A stretch of DNA of 8,010 nt, from contig RFPW01000095.1 of assembly GCA_009925965.1 (NCBI GenBank), forward strand, positions 1 to 8,010, read 5' to 3'. A model generated the notes under the pieces. The model did not search any database. It had not been told where the DNA came from and saw only the letters and a list, made by a program, of their open reading frames with translations. A program made the position numbers and the translations under genes. Each line of letters opens with the position of its first letter. The first letter of the stretch is position 1. Of this stretch, positions 1-6,451 are shown one piece after another. The stretch comes from Betaproteobacteria bacterium (GTDB lineage Bacteria > Pseudomonadota > Gammaproteobacteria > Burkholderiales > Burkholderiaceae_E).

Positions 1-1
1 G

Positions 2-2692
2 AATAACCCCAGGGGTGGCGGCGTCAGTCGGCGTGTCGAGGGCGAAGATCGCCAGGAACTGCGCGAGGCGATGGACCAACTCGAAGTGCCGACTGGAATG
101 AGTCTCATCGCACGCACCGCCGGCATTGGGCGAGGCGTCGAAGAGTTGCAGTGGGACATGAACTACCTCCTGCAACTATGGAGGGCCATTGAGGAAGCAA
201 GCAAAGCCGGACAAGGTGCCTACCTGATTTATCAGGAGTCCAGCCTGGTCATTCGCGCCATCCGTGACTATTTCACTGCGGATATCGGCGAAATTCTGAT
301 CGACACCGACGACATTTATGAACAGGCTCGCCAGTTCATGGCCCATGTCATGCCCGGCGAGGTCAACCGGGTTAAGCGTTACCGGGAAGACACCCCCCTC
401 TTCTCACGCTTTCAGATCGAACATCAGATCGAAACCGCCTACTCCCGCCTCGTCCCACTGCCCTCGGGCGGTGCCGTTGTGATTGACCACACCGAAGCAC
501 TGGTGGCCGTCGACGTCAATTCGGCTCGCGCCACCAAAGGCTCCGATATTGAAGAGACCGCGCTTCGAACCAATTTGGAGGCGGCTGACGAGGTTGCCCG
601 ACAAATGCGATTGCGCGATTTGGGCGGCCTGATCGTGATTGACTTCATTGATATGGAGAACACGAAAAGCCAGCGGGAAGTTGAAAACCGCCTGCGCGAA
701 GCCCTAAGTGTCGATCGCGCCAGGGTTCAGATTGGCAAGATCAGTCGATTTGGCTTGATGGAGATGTCGCGCCAGCGCCTTCGACCGGCGTTGAATGAAG
801 GCAACCACATGACCTGCCCCCGCTGCAATGGCACCGGGGTCATTCGGGATATTGAATCTTCTGCACTGCAGGTGCTGCGCGTGGTTCAAGAAGAATCGAT
901 GAAGGAAAATTCTGCAGCCGTCTATGCGCAAGTCCCCGTTGATGTTGCCTCGTATTTGCTGAATGAGAAGCGTACAGAAATCGCAAAGCTGGAGGCGCGC
1001 GTCAAGGTCGACATTGTGTTGATCCCGAACAAGCACCTTGAGACACCACATTATCGACTCGAGCGGCTCAAGCATGACGATGAACGTTTGGCGAGCTATC
1101 GGGCCAGCTACTCTCTGGCCGAGGGACCGGCTGAAGACAGTTGGTACTTGAACCGCAAGACAGAGCAGCCAAAAGCGCGCCAGGAAGCTGTTGTCAAGGG
1201 TATTACGCCCGATCAGCCGGCACCGGTTCACGTCCCCCGTGAAGTGGAACCCGTAGCACCAAAATCAGGTAGTCATCAGGGCCACCAGGCGCCAGTGACT
1301 GCGCCTGCGGGGTCTCATGGTTCAGCGTCCGGATCCGAGAATCAGACTGGCATCATCGGGCGAATTATGGGTTGGTTGCGCGGCAAGGCCGCCAACGAAG
1401 CCCAGGCACCCCGTCCCGCGATCGCCGCACCCGAACCAACGGACGAGCGGTCGCGCGCACCCCGCAACCCGCGTGACTCCCGTGAACCTCGCGAACCACG
1501 CGAGCCGCGCGAAGGCGGCCGTAACAGCCGCGAACCCCGTGAAGGCAGCGCGCGTCGAGATGGCCGCGCAGCCAACGACAGTCGGCGAACCGAGCCCGCC
1601 GGTCGTGCTGAATCAACCGGACGCGATCCCCAAGCCCCCCGCGAAGCTGCCGAAGGCCGTGGCAACCGCGAAGGTCGAGGCGGCCGTACCGGCCGACAGG
1701 AACGCCCCGCAGGAGAGGCTCGTGCACCGCGGGAAGAGCGTACGCCCCGCAGAGGTTCCAATACGGAAGGCAATGCAATGGACGCCGCTGCAGTGGATCC
1801 TGCGGCCATCGTTCAAAGTGGAATCGTGCCGGCCATGCCCGCGGGCATTGGTTTAGAGGCGAGCACCGATCATGTCCCTGAGGCCAACCCGGCCAATGAT
1901 GCGCTTCGCGTCGCGACGGATCTCGAAGACACGGTTGAGTCCGGCGAGGCGGCAGAACGTCGCCGCCGCCGCCGCCGCCGTGGCGGACGACGTGATCGCC
2001 CCGAGGGCGAACGGACCGAAACCGAGCCGGGGTTGGCTGCCGAAGGTTCCGAACAGGACGCGATCGTTACCGAAACAGCGACGGGCGAAACGATCTCCGC
2101 TGAAAGCCTCAGCGTTCAGGCGCAAGAGCGCCCCGCGCGTGCCCCTCGGGCGCCACGCAGCCGGCGGCCGATAGACACCGACGTTCAGGGTCAAGAAACA
2201 GCCGCCCCGGCGTCACAGGTCGAACCTGCGGAACCGATCACCCTGGTTGAACCGATCACCTTGGTTGAATCGATTGCACCAGTTGAGTCGATCGCACCGA
2301 TCGCCGCGATCGTAGCGGTCGAACCAACCGAGACGGTCCAGACTTCAGTAGCCGAAGTGCCCGCCGAACCACCAGTGCCCGCCGAACCACCAGTGATCGA
2401 CGTCGCCACGCCAGCGGCGCCCTCACCGGCGGAGGCCGCACCTGTTACAGCAGAGGTGAGCACGCCCGAGCCGGTTGTGCAGACCCCCCAGGCGCCGGTG
2501 GTCCTGACCGAGATCGTTGCGAATGCAGGGCTTGAGTGGGTCCAAACCCGGAGCGATCTCGTCATTGCGGAAGGCTCTACCGAGGCACCCACACCACGAC
2601 CACCGAGGCCCGCGCGAGTCCGTAAGCCTAAGGTTGAAGTCGTGGTCGAGCCCCTGCAGATGGTGGAAACGAAAAACGACGCGCCGCTCTAA
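2..2692 (+). CDS. rne: Ribonuclease E, 3' portion (5' end outside window)
   Basis: Single-strand endoribonuclease that starts mRNA decay and processes rRNA and tRNA precursors; in many proteobacteria it scaffolds the degradosome. The frame is open from base 2, so the ATG at 71 is internal. By alignment from memory to E. coli RNase E, about 130 N-terminal residues (much of the S1 domain) are missing. The catalytic DNase-I-like core is intact: AVDVNSARAT carries the D303-equivalent Mg ligand (codon 512-514) and VIDFIDM the D346-equivalent (641-643). CPRC, the zinc-link matching C404/C407, lies at 815-826. These spacings match E. coli exactly. After about position 1150 the protein becomes low-complexity: a short amphipathic GIIGRIMGWLRG (1349-1384, plausibly membrane-binding like E. 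coli segment A), REP repeats, a run of eight Arg, then a Pro/Val/Glu-rich tail ending in a basic PRPARVRKPK stretch. The stop is TAA at 2690. Family assignment is very secure; tail functions are inferred. Confidence 0.97.
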   Translation, partial: NNPRGGGVSRRVEGEDRQELREAMDQLEVPTGMSLIARTAGIGRGVEELQWDMNYLLQLWRAIEEASKAGQGAYLIYQESSLVIRAIRDYFTADIGEILIDTDDIYEQARQFMAHVMPGEVNRVKRYREDTPLFSRFQIEHQIETAYSRLVPLPSGGAVVIDHTEALVAVDVNSARATKGSDIEETALRTNLEAADEVARQMRLRDLGGLIVIDFIDMENTKSQREVENRLREALSVDRARVQIGKISRFGLMEMSRQRLRPALNEGNHMTCPRCNGTGVIRDIESSALQVLRVVQEESMKENSAAVYAQVPVDVASYLLNEKRTEIAKLEARVKVDIVLIPNKHLETPHYRLERLKHDDERLASYRASYSLAEGPAEDSWYLNRKTEQPKARQEAVVKGITPDQPAPVHVPREVEPVAPKSGSHQGHQAPVTAPAGSHGSASGSENQTGIIGRIMGWLRGKAANEAQAPRPAIAAPEPTDERSRAPRNPRDSREPREPREPREGGRNSREPREGSARRDGRAANDSRRTEPAGRAESTGRDPQAPREAAEGRGNREGRGGRTGRQERPAGEARAPREERTPRRGSNTEGNAMDAAAVDPAAIVQSGIVPAMPAGIGLEASTDHVPEANPANDALRVATDLEDTVESGEAAERRRRRRRRGGRRDRPEGERTETEPGLAAEGSEQDAIVTETATGETISAESLSVQAQERPARAPRAPRSRRPIDTDVQGQETAAPASQVEPAEPITLVEPITLVESIAPVESIAPIAAIVAVEPTETVQTSVAEVPAEPPVPAEPPVIDVATPAAPSPAEAAPVTAEVSTPEPVVQTPQAPVVLTEIVANAGLEWVQTRSDLVIAEGSTEAPTPRPPRPARVRKPKVEVVVEPLQMVETKNDAPL
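1481..1543 (+). repeat. Arg-Glu-Pro coding repeats in the rne tail
   Basis: Three degenerate 9-bp units encoding Arg-Glu-Pro run from 1481 to 1507, followed by Arg-Glu-Gly-Gly. Another REPRE copy lies at 1529-1543. The units differ mainly at third codon positions, so the peptide repeat is better conserved than the DNA. It belongs to the Arg-rich, disordered part of RNase E, which in the family binds RNA. RNA binding here is inference. Confidence 0.75.
1958..1981 (+). repeat. CGC triplet run encoding eight arginines
   Basis: Six consecutive CGC codons flanked by CGT codons give eight Arg in a row inside the rne tail, followed by Gly-Gly-Arg-Arg. It is a trinucleotide microsatellite, so slippage would change the number of Arg without breaking the frame. 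The basic patch resembles the arginine-rich RNA-binding regions of RNase E. Confidence 0.85.
2231..2302 (+). repeat. Four tandem 18-bp units in the rne tail
   Basis: Units at 2231-2248, 2249-2266, 2267-2284 and 2285-2302 encode EPITLV, EPITLV, ESIAPV and ESIAPI. The first two differ by one base; the last two are a diverged pair. The length is a multiple of three, so copy number changes would stay in frame. No function is known to me. Confidence 0.85.
2357..2392 (+). repeat. Perfect 18-bp tandem duplication in the rne tail
   Basis: GTGCCCGCCGAACCACCA occurs twice back to back (2357-2374 and 2375-2392), encoding VPAEPP twice. The perfect DNA identity suggests a recent duplication, or continuing copy number change, in the disordered RNase E tail. 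Confidence 0.9.
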
Positions 2693-2919
2693 GCCCCGAT
2701 GCCCCGGGTCGAGAGCTTCCGCCCCTGACCCGGCAAGCCGAAGTAGTTTCGGCTAACCTGAAGTACGGCCACCACATGAGGACTGCGGTGGGACGTCATC
2801 AGGTTAGCCGCTTCGTCGAGATCCGTAAATGGTGGGTCTTCGTACTGAATCGATCGCGCAGGCTGGGAAATCAAGGGCAAAGGAGTAGTCTCACCGCCCA
2901 AGAAGGTACGGACTATCAT
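2689..2919 (-). CDS. Possible small protein of unknown function (76 aa)
   Basis: I do not recognise this product. The minus-strand ORF reads from ATG at 2919 to TAG at 2689 and begins MIVRTFLGGETTPLPL. A clear Shine-Dalgarno (GGAGG, 9 bases upstream of the ATG) favours this start over the longer in-frame start at 2991. A weak TATATC -10-like box lies about 37 bases upstream of the ATG. Codon use does not look random. The middle (DEAANLM, then SPHVVAVL) faintly recalls the helix-turn-helix of excisionase-like proteins, but this is too weak to name. Against it: it overlaps the last 4 bases of rne tail to tail, and it lies over three inverted repeats that suggest non-coding structure. It contains no cysteines and no membrane segment. 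Confidence 0.35.
   Translation of the reverse strand: MIVRTFLGGETTPLPLISQPARSIQYEDPPFTDLDEAANLMTSHRSPHVVAVLQVSRNYFGLPGQGRKLSTRGIGA
2704..2733 (+). other. Inverted repeat just after rne
   Basis: CCGGGTC (2704-2710) pairs with GACCCGG (2727-2733): a 7-bp GC-rich stem with a 16-base loop, starting 12 bases after the rne stop. No T-run follows, so it is not a standard intrinsic terminator. It could protect or define the rne mRNA 3' end (inference). Confidence 0.45.
2736..2754 (+). terminator. Compact hairpin after rne, possible terminator
   Basis: AGCCGAA (2736-2742) pairs with TTCGGCT (2748-2754), giving a perfect 7-bp stem with a 5-base loop 44 bases past the rne stop. This is the tightest hairpin in the gap. 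It lacks a following T-run, so termination by this hairpin alone is uncertain; it may instead act as an RNA 3'-end stabiliser. Its right arm overlaps the left arm of a longer inverted repeat at 2750-2810, so the two cannot form together. Confidence 0.4.
2750..2810 (+). repeat. 12-bp perfect inverted repeat with partly paired interior
   Basis: CGGCTAACCTGA (2750-2761) is the exact reverse complement of TCAGGTTAGCCG (2799-2810). Inside the 37-base spacer, ACG (2765-2767) can pair with CGT (2794-2796) and CCACC (2769-2773) with GGTGG (2787-2791), so the whole 61 bases could fold into one long imperfect hairpin. It could be a structured RNA, a protein-binding palindrome or the remnant of a small palindromic repeat element. 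No second copy was seen in the window. Confidence 0.6.
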
Positions 2920-3045
2920 GATTGAAATCCTCCGGAACACGCGCCTCAAGACGCGATATATTGGTGAGTGGCGGACGCTAGAAGTATCCATGGATGCGGT
3001 CCACGCCGAGTCATGAATTGGTTTGAGATGCCGAATATTTCACCA

Positions 3046-3061
3046 ACCCGCGTTGACGGGT
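3046..3061 (+). other. Short hairpin in moaA leader
   Basis: ACCCG (3046-3050) and CGGGT (3057-3061) form a 5-bp GC-rich stem with a 6-base loop about 95 bases before the moaA start. The loop region contains TTGACG, a -35-like hexamer, but no fitting -10 follows. Role unknown. Confidence 0.3.
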
Positions 3062-3084
3062 CGAGGCAACCGACACGAGTCTGG

Positions 3085-3107
3085 TGCGATGCCCTCCGCT
3101 CATCGCA
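3085..3107 (+). promoter_or_regulatory. Hairpin with pyrimidine-rich CCTCC loop upstream of moaA
   Basis: TGCGATG (3085-3091) pairs with CATCGCA (3101-3107): a 7-bp stem, extendable by one G-T pair, closing a 9-base loop CCCTCCGCT. It ends 49 bases before the moaA ATG. The CCTCC loop is complementary to a GGAGG-type sequence. If the moaA mRNA starts upstream, this would be a prominent leader element; a regulatory role is inference. Confidence 0.35.
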
Positions 3108-3156
3108 TGCTATCGCTATCAACTAACGTGCCCGCTTTTCGCCTCCACCCAGTCTG

Positions 3157-4260
3157 ATGTCAGAACGATCCATCCCGATCGCGGACCTTCGCTATGCGCC
3201 GGTCGCGCCAACAATCCCGGCGATCGCTATTGAGCCGAACGGCAATCTCGCGGACAGGCTGCAAAGACCGTTACGCGACTTACGCATTTCGGTCACCGAT
3301 CGATGCAATTTCCGCTGCACCTACTGCATGCCGAAATCGGTTTTTGATCATGCCTACCAATTTCTCCCCCAATCGTCCCTTCTGAGCTTCGAGGAGATTT
3401 TCAGACTCGCTCAACTCTTCGTGGCCCATGGCACCGAAAAGTTGCGTCTGACAGGCGGGGAACCCTTGCTGCGCAAGAACGTCGAAGAACTGATCACACG
3501 GCTGGCGTCTTTGCGGACGCCCCGGGGGGAGCCCGTCGAGTTGACGCTCACCACGAACGCGAGTCTTCTGGTGCGCAAAGCCGAGGCACTGGCAAAAGCG
3601 GGTCTCAAGCGGATCTCGGTCAGCCTCGATGCTCTGGATGATCAAACCTTTCGCCGGATGAATGACGTCGAATTCCCGGTCGCTGATGTAATCGCCGGAA
3701 TTGAGGCTGCCGACCGCGCCGGCCTGCGCCCGCTCAAGATCAACATGGTGGTCCGTCGTGGAGTGAACGACCACGATATTCTGCCAATGGCGACTCACTT
3801 TCGCGGATCTGGGCACATTCTCCGATTCATTGAGTACATGGATGTTGGTTCCTCAAACGGATGGCAGCTGGAAGAAGTAGTGACATCCGCTGAGATCATC
3901 GAACGAATTGGATCCATCTATCCACTTGAGGCCATCGATCCAAACTATGTCGGTGAAGTCGCCCAGCGTTGGCGATACCGCGATGGGAGTGGTGAGATCG
4001 GGGTCATTTCATCGGTCAGTCAGCCGTTTTGTGGGGACTGCTCACGCGCGAGGCTTTCGACCGAGGGGCGACTGTATACCTGCCTGTTCGCGAGTAACGG
4101 GCATGACCTGAGGGCACTCCTGCGCAATGGCTATGGGGACACTGAAATTGCCAGTGCAATCGGACTCATCTGGCAACAACGCGAGGACCGATACTCGGAG
4201 ATCCGCTCAAGGACCGCGGTCCGAGGCAACCGGATCGAGATGAGCTACATCGGTGGGTAG
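3157..4260 (+). CDS. moaA: GTP 3',8-cyclase MoaA (molybdenum cofactor synthesis)
   Basis: Radical-SAM enzyme that converts GTP to 3',8-cyclo-GTP, which MoaC turns into cyclic pyranopterin monophosphate, the first steps of molybdopterin synthesis. It is cytoplasmic and uses two 4Fe-4S clusters. The N-terminal SAM cluster motif is C50-x3-C54-x2-C57 (RCNFRCTYC), followed by LTGGEPLLR for SAM binding. The C-terminal cluster that holds GTP is C292-x2-C295-x13-C309. The protein ends in the conserved Gly-Gly needed for activity (MSYIGG). Its 367 residues exceed the roughly 330 of E. coli MoaA because of an N-terminal extension and a short insert after the first cluster, as seen in betaproteobacteria. 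The start is ATG 3157: an in-frame stop lies at 3124 and no other start fits, although no clear Shine-Dalgarno is visible. It follows rne on the same strand after 464 bases; its partners mobA and moeA are not next to it here. Confidence 0.97.
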   Translation: MSERSIPIADLRYAPVAPTIPAIAIEPNGNLADRLQRPLRDLRISVTDRCNFRCTYCMPKSVFDHAYQFLPQSSLLSFEEIFRLAQLFVAHGTEKLRLTGGEPLLRKNVEELITRLASLRTPRGEPVELTLTTNASLLVRKAEALAKAGLKRISVSLDALDDQTFRRMNDVEFPVADVIAGIEAADRAGLRPLKINMVVRRGVNDHDILPMATHFRGSGHILRFIEYMDVGSSNGWQLEEVVTSAEIIERIGSIYPLEAIDPNYVGEVAQRWRYRDGSGEIGVISSVSQPFCGDCSRARLSTEGRLYTCLFASNGHDLRALLRNGYGDTEIASAIGLIWQQREDRYSEIRSRTAVRGNRIEMSYIGG

Positions 4261-4388
4261 CGCCAAACGTCCATCGTTACTTCAGTTGACGGCCATCGAG
4301 AAAGTGGTTCTCCGGGCCACACCCTTTGGGCAATGTTAAGGCGCCTGAAATTTGACATACAGGACCTTGGCATTGTGCGGGATGACGG

Positions 4389-5633
4389 CTAAGGGCGTAA
4401 CGCCAGACTCCGGGAGATCGCTGCGGCGACCATCACCCCAACCAGAATAGAACACGCAGCAATCGAAATCGCTGCGCCCGGATGCTGTCGATCCAGGAGG
4501 AACCCCAAGAGCGCGGGCCCGATGGCGGCACCAACGTCAATACCGGAATACACGAGGCCAAAAACCCGTCCGCTCGATTTCACCGGAGCCGCCTTGCGAA
4601 CCAACATATCTCGGGACGGCTGCAAAATGCCCATCAAAAATCCGGCGAGCCCTAGCACTGGAAGGATCATAAAATCTGGTGGGACTCCGCTTGCGAGAAG
4701 GAATAGGAGCAAGGCACAGCCCAGTAAGGCGCCCATCGCGATCCGTTCATGCCGACCCGAAGCTGCGGCAACGAAACCGCCGGTGAACATTCCGCACGCT
4801 CCCGCAAGCAAATAGAGCGTCAGAGCGCCAGTTGCCGTCGACGCGCTGATACCGTAAATCGAACGCAGTGACTGTGGCGCAAAATTCTGCAGCCCGGTGC
4901 TCGCGAGCGTCACAGCGACAAAAAACAGAAAACAAAGGATCACACTGGGCGTAAGCCAATCGGGCAAGCCCAGCACACCTGAACGCGCCCCTGCCTGACC
5001 TTCAGAGCCCGACGCGCGGGCGGGTGCCTCAAGAACTTCGAATGACCGGGGCCGGAACATGATCAGCCCAATCACGAACAAGCCAAGCAAAGATGCGGTG
5101 CCGAGCGCCGCCCGCCATCCGTACAGCAGTGCAAGGGGAAGCATGACTGCGGGTGCCGCAGCGTAGCCGAGGTTCCCCGACAAGCCATGTACGGAAAATG
5201 CGTGGCCGATTCGCCGGATCGAAATTTTGGAATTGAGTACTGAATAGTCTGCGGGATGCATGACGCAGTTGCCCAGACCAATTAAGGCAGCAGCGGCAAG
5301 CAAACTGGCATAGCCTCCGGCCAGGGCGGCCACTGCAGCACCGGCGCTCATCGAAGCCATACCAAAGATCAAGGTGTGTCGCGAACCAAACCGGTCAACG
5401 ACAAATCCGGCAAGGGCCTGCCCAACACCAGACACAACAAAGAAAACCGTCGTAACGACGCCCAGCATGGTCCACGAGAGACCGAAGTCCTCCCGCAAAA
5501 ACGGGAACAGCGGGGGAATCGCGAGCTGGTAGAAATGGGAAGCGCCGTGCGCCACCCCAACAAGCCCGATGACTTCGGCGTCTGCCTTGAATGAGCCAAG
5601 CTCCGGGAACTCCCGGTCAGTCGCCGTGCTCAC
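4389..5633 (-). CDS. MFS transporter, fosmidomycin-resistance-like
   Basis: Inner-membrane secondary transporter of the major facilitator superfamily, 414 residues with about 12 hydrophobic helices. The loop between helices 2 and 3 has the MFS motif GFVVDRFGSR (residues 77-86), and a hydrophilic central loop (about 195-228) splits the two six-helix halves. The wording around residues 28-45 (AHGASHFYQLAIPPLFPF) and 124-157 (MHPADYSVLN, then HGLSGNLGYA) resembles the Fsr/fosmidomycin-resistance type. Substrate is unknown, and a drug efflux role should not be assumed. The start is GTG at 5633; only a weak AAGAG lies upstream. It begins 33 bases after the upstream cytochrome gene on the same strand, so it is probably the last gene of that operon. 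It is convergent with moaA across 128 bases, in which I found no good terminator. Confidence 0.9.
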   Translation of the reverse strand: MSTATDREFPELGSFKADAEVIGLVGVAHGASHFYQLAIPPLFPFLREDFGLSWTMLGVVTTVFFVVSGVGQALAGFVVDRFGSRHTLIFGMASMSAGAAVAALAGGYASLLAAAALIGLGNCVMHPADYSVLNSKISIRRIGHAFSVHGLSGNLGYAAAPAVMLPLALLYGWRAALGTASLLGLFVIGLIMFRPRSFEVLEAPARASGSEGQAGARSGVLGLPDWLTPSVILCFLFFVAVTLASTGLQNFAPQSLRSIYGISASTATGALTLYLLAGACGMFTGGFVAAASGRHERIAMGALLGCALLLFLLASGVPPDFMILPVLGLAGFLMGILQPSRDMLVRKAAPVKSSGRVFGLVYSGIDVGAAIGPALLGFLLDRQHPGAAISIAACSILVGVMVAAAISRSLALRP

Positions 5634-5666
5634 CCGGTGGGCTCTTGCGTCAGGCTTCGAGTAGCC

Positions 5667-6041
5667 CTATTTCCGAACGACCAATTGCCCGGGCATCGAC
5701 GCGTAATACGCTGCCAGATCGCCAACTTCTTTTTTAGTCAAGGCTTTGGCCTGCGCGCCCATGATCGCGTTCTTACGGGAGTCGCTGCGGTAATCGAGCA
5801 GGGCCTGACGCAGGTAATCCTGATGTTGACCCGCGAGGCGTGGATAGGAGGGGTCGACCGGCGCATTGCCCTCCTTGCCGTGACAGGCCGCACAAACCTG
5901 TTCGGCCTTTTCTTTCGCGCCAGAGAGATCAGCGGCGTGGGCCGAAACGAAAGGCACCAAGGCGCTCGCCGACAGCAAGGCAGCCACCAAACGGCCCGCA
6001 AACAATGTGCTGGATTTCATCGTGGTGTCCCGAATGGTCAT
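5667..6041 (-). CDS. Class I c-type cytochrome, periplasmic (second of pair)
   Basis: Small mono-haem cytochrome c, probably a periplasmic electron carrier of the c553/c4-like type. From ATG 6041 it has 124 residues: a Sec signal peptide with hydrophobic core (about 15-30) and a likely cut after AHA (residue 36), the haem site CAACH at 50-54, and a likely distal Met ligand at M94 (NAIMGAQAKAL). LAGQHQDYLRQALLDYR and LAAYYASMP are hallmarks of this family. The ATG at 6041 overlaps the upstream cytochrome stop as TAATG, implying translational coupling. An alternative ATG at 6020 (MKSSTLF...) would give a more typical signal peptide and matches the MKSS start of its neighbour; neither has a strong Shine-Dalgarno. 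Haem attachment is by the Ccm system, which is not in the window. The redox partner is unknown. Confidence 0.93.
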   Translation of the reverse strand: MTIRDTTMKSSTLFAGRLVAALLSASALVPFVSAHAADLSGAKEKAEQVCAACHGKEGNAPVDPSYPRLAGQHQDYLRQALLDYRSDSRKNAIMGAQAKALTKKEVGDLAAYYASMPGQLVVRK

Positions 6042-6403
6042 TATTTGGTCGCAGCGGCTGCTGCAGTCGAAGCGTTTCCGCCGTAATACGCCGCCAAATC
6101 CGCCATATCCTGATCGGACAGCGAGGCGGCGATACCTCGCATCGTCGGATGGTTTCGTTCGCCTTTCTTATAGGCCATCAAGGCATTTTCGAGGTACTTC
6201 GGTGATTGCCCCGAGATCATCGGGACCGAGTAAACAACGGGGAACGAGGCCTTGTAGCCAGGGATGCCATGGCAGCCGATACACATCGAGTTCTTGTTCT
6301 TAGCGGCTTCAGCATTTCCCTGGATCGCATCGGCGGCGAGCAAGGAAGTCGAGGTAAACGAAGCCACAACAAGAACCGACGCTGCGAAAGCAGATGACTT
6401 CAT
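6041..6403 (-). CDS. Class I c-type cytochrome, periplasmic (first of pair)
   Basis: Mono-haem cytochrome c of 120 residues. The Sec signal peptide is about residues 1-25 (MKSSAFAASVLVVASF..., with a cut near LLAADA). The haem-binding CIGCH is at 41-45, and the likely axial Met is M88 in HPTMRGIAASL. PMISGQSPKYLENALMAY followed by DMADLAAYYGG is the usual C-terminal pattern of c553/c4-like proteins. It is the first gene of the presumed cytochrome-cytochrome-MFS operon, transcribed away from moxR. Together the two cytochromes resemble the two halves of a di-haem cytochrome c4 split into separate genes; that comparison is inference. The ATG at 6403 is the only good start; the upstream GGGATC is at most a weak Shine-Dalgarno. 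The C-terminus ends in an Ala-rich, probably floppy tail. Confidence 0.93.
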   Translation of the reverse strand: MKSSAFAASVLVVASFTSTSLLAADAIQGNAEAAKNKNSMCIGCHGIPGYKASFPVVYSVPMISGQSPKYLENALMAYKKGERNHPTMRGIAASLSDQDMADLAAYYGGNASTAAAAATK

Positions 6404-6451
6404 GCGGATCCCAAACAGTAGTAAAAGAAAACTTGTTTCCCAATCTTGAGG

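Larger units (their letters stand above)
2920..3156. other. Non-coding stretch and moaA leader
   Basis: The rest of the rne-moaA gap has no convincing gene. A 32-codon plus-strand ORF (2918-3016, MIEILRNTRLKT...) has only a poor Shine-Dalgarno and is not called. Two short hairpins (3046-3061 and 3085-3107) fall in the last 110 bases. I saw no confident promoter: TATATT at 2957-2962 is -10-like but its -35 is poor. I could not match the region to the Moco RNA motif known upstream of moaA in other proteobacteria. Confidence 0.5.

Noticed and set aside
704..1231. Minus-strand open frame of 175 codons over the RNase E core
   Set aside because: It is antisense to a strongly conserved catalytic region and is explained as a shadow of it. 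No recognisable product.
1317..1856. Long open frames in other frames and on the minus strand over the rne tail (e.g. 1317-1856 +, 1342-1809 -, 2191-2592 -)
   Set aside because: They lie wholly inside rne in a GC-rich, repetitive, Arg/Pro-coding region where stops are rare in every frame. Their products are low-complexity and unlike known proteins.
2918..3016. 32-codon plus-strand ORF in the rne-moaA gap
   Set aside because: Weak Shine-Dalgarno at poor spacing, very short, no recognisable product.
3280..3816. Minus-strand open frame of 178 codons inside moaA
   Set aside because: Fully covered by well-conserved moaA coding sequence; a codon-bias shadow.
4304..4320. Short inverted repeat (GTGG/CCAC) between the convergent moaA and MFS genes
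   Set aside because: Only 4-5 pairs and no T-run; too weak to call a terminator.
4352..4357. Perfect TTGACA hexamer between moaA and the MFS gene
   Set aside because: No -10 box at suitable spacing follows, and it would drive antisense transcription into the MFS 3' end. Probably chance.
5637..6086. Plus-strand open frame of 149 codons opposite the cytochrome genes
   Set aside because: It overlaps the clear CAACH cytochrome on the other strand and has no recognisable domain.
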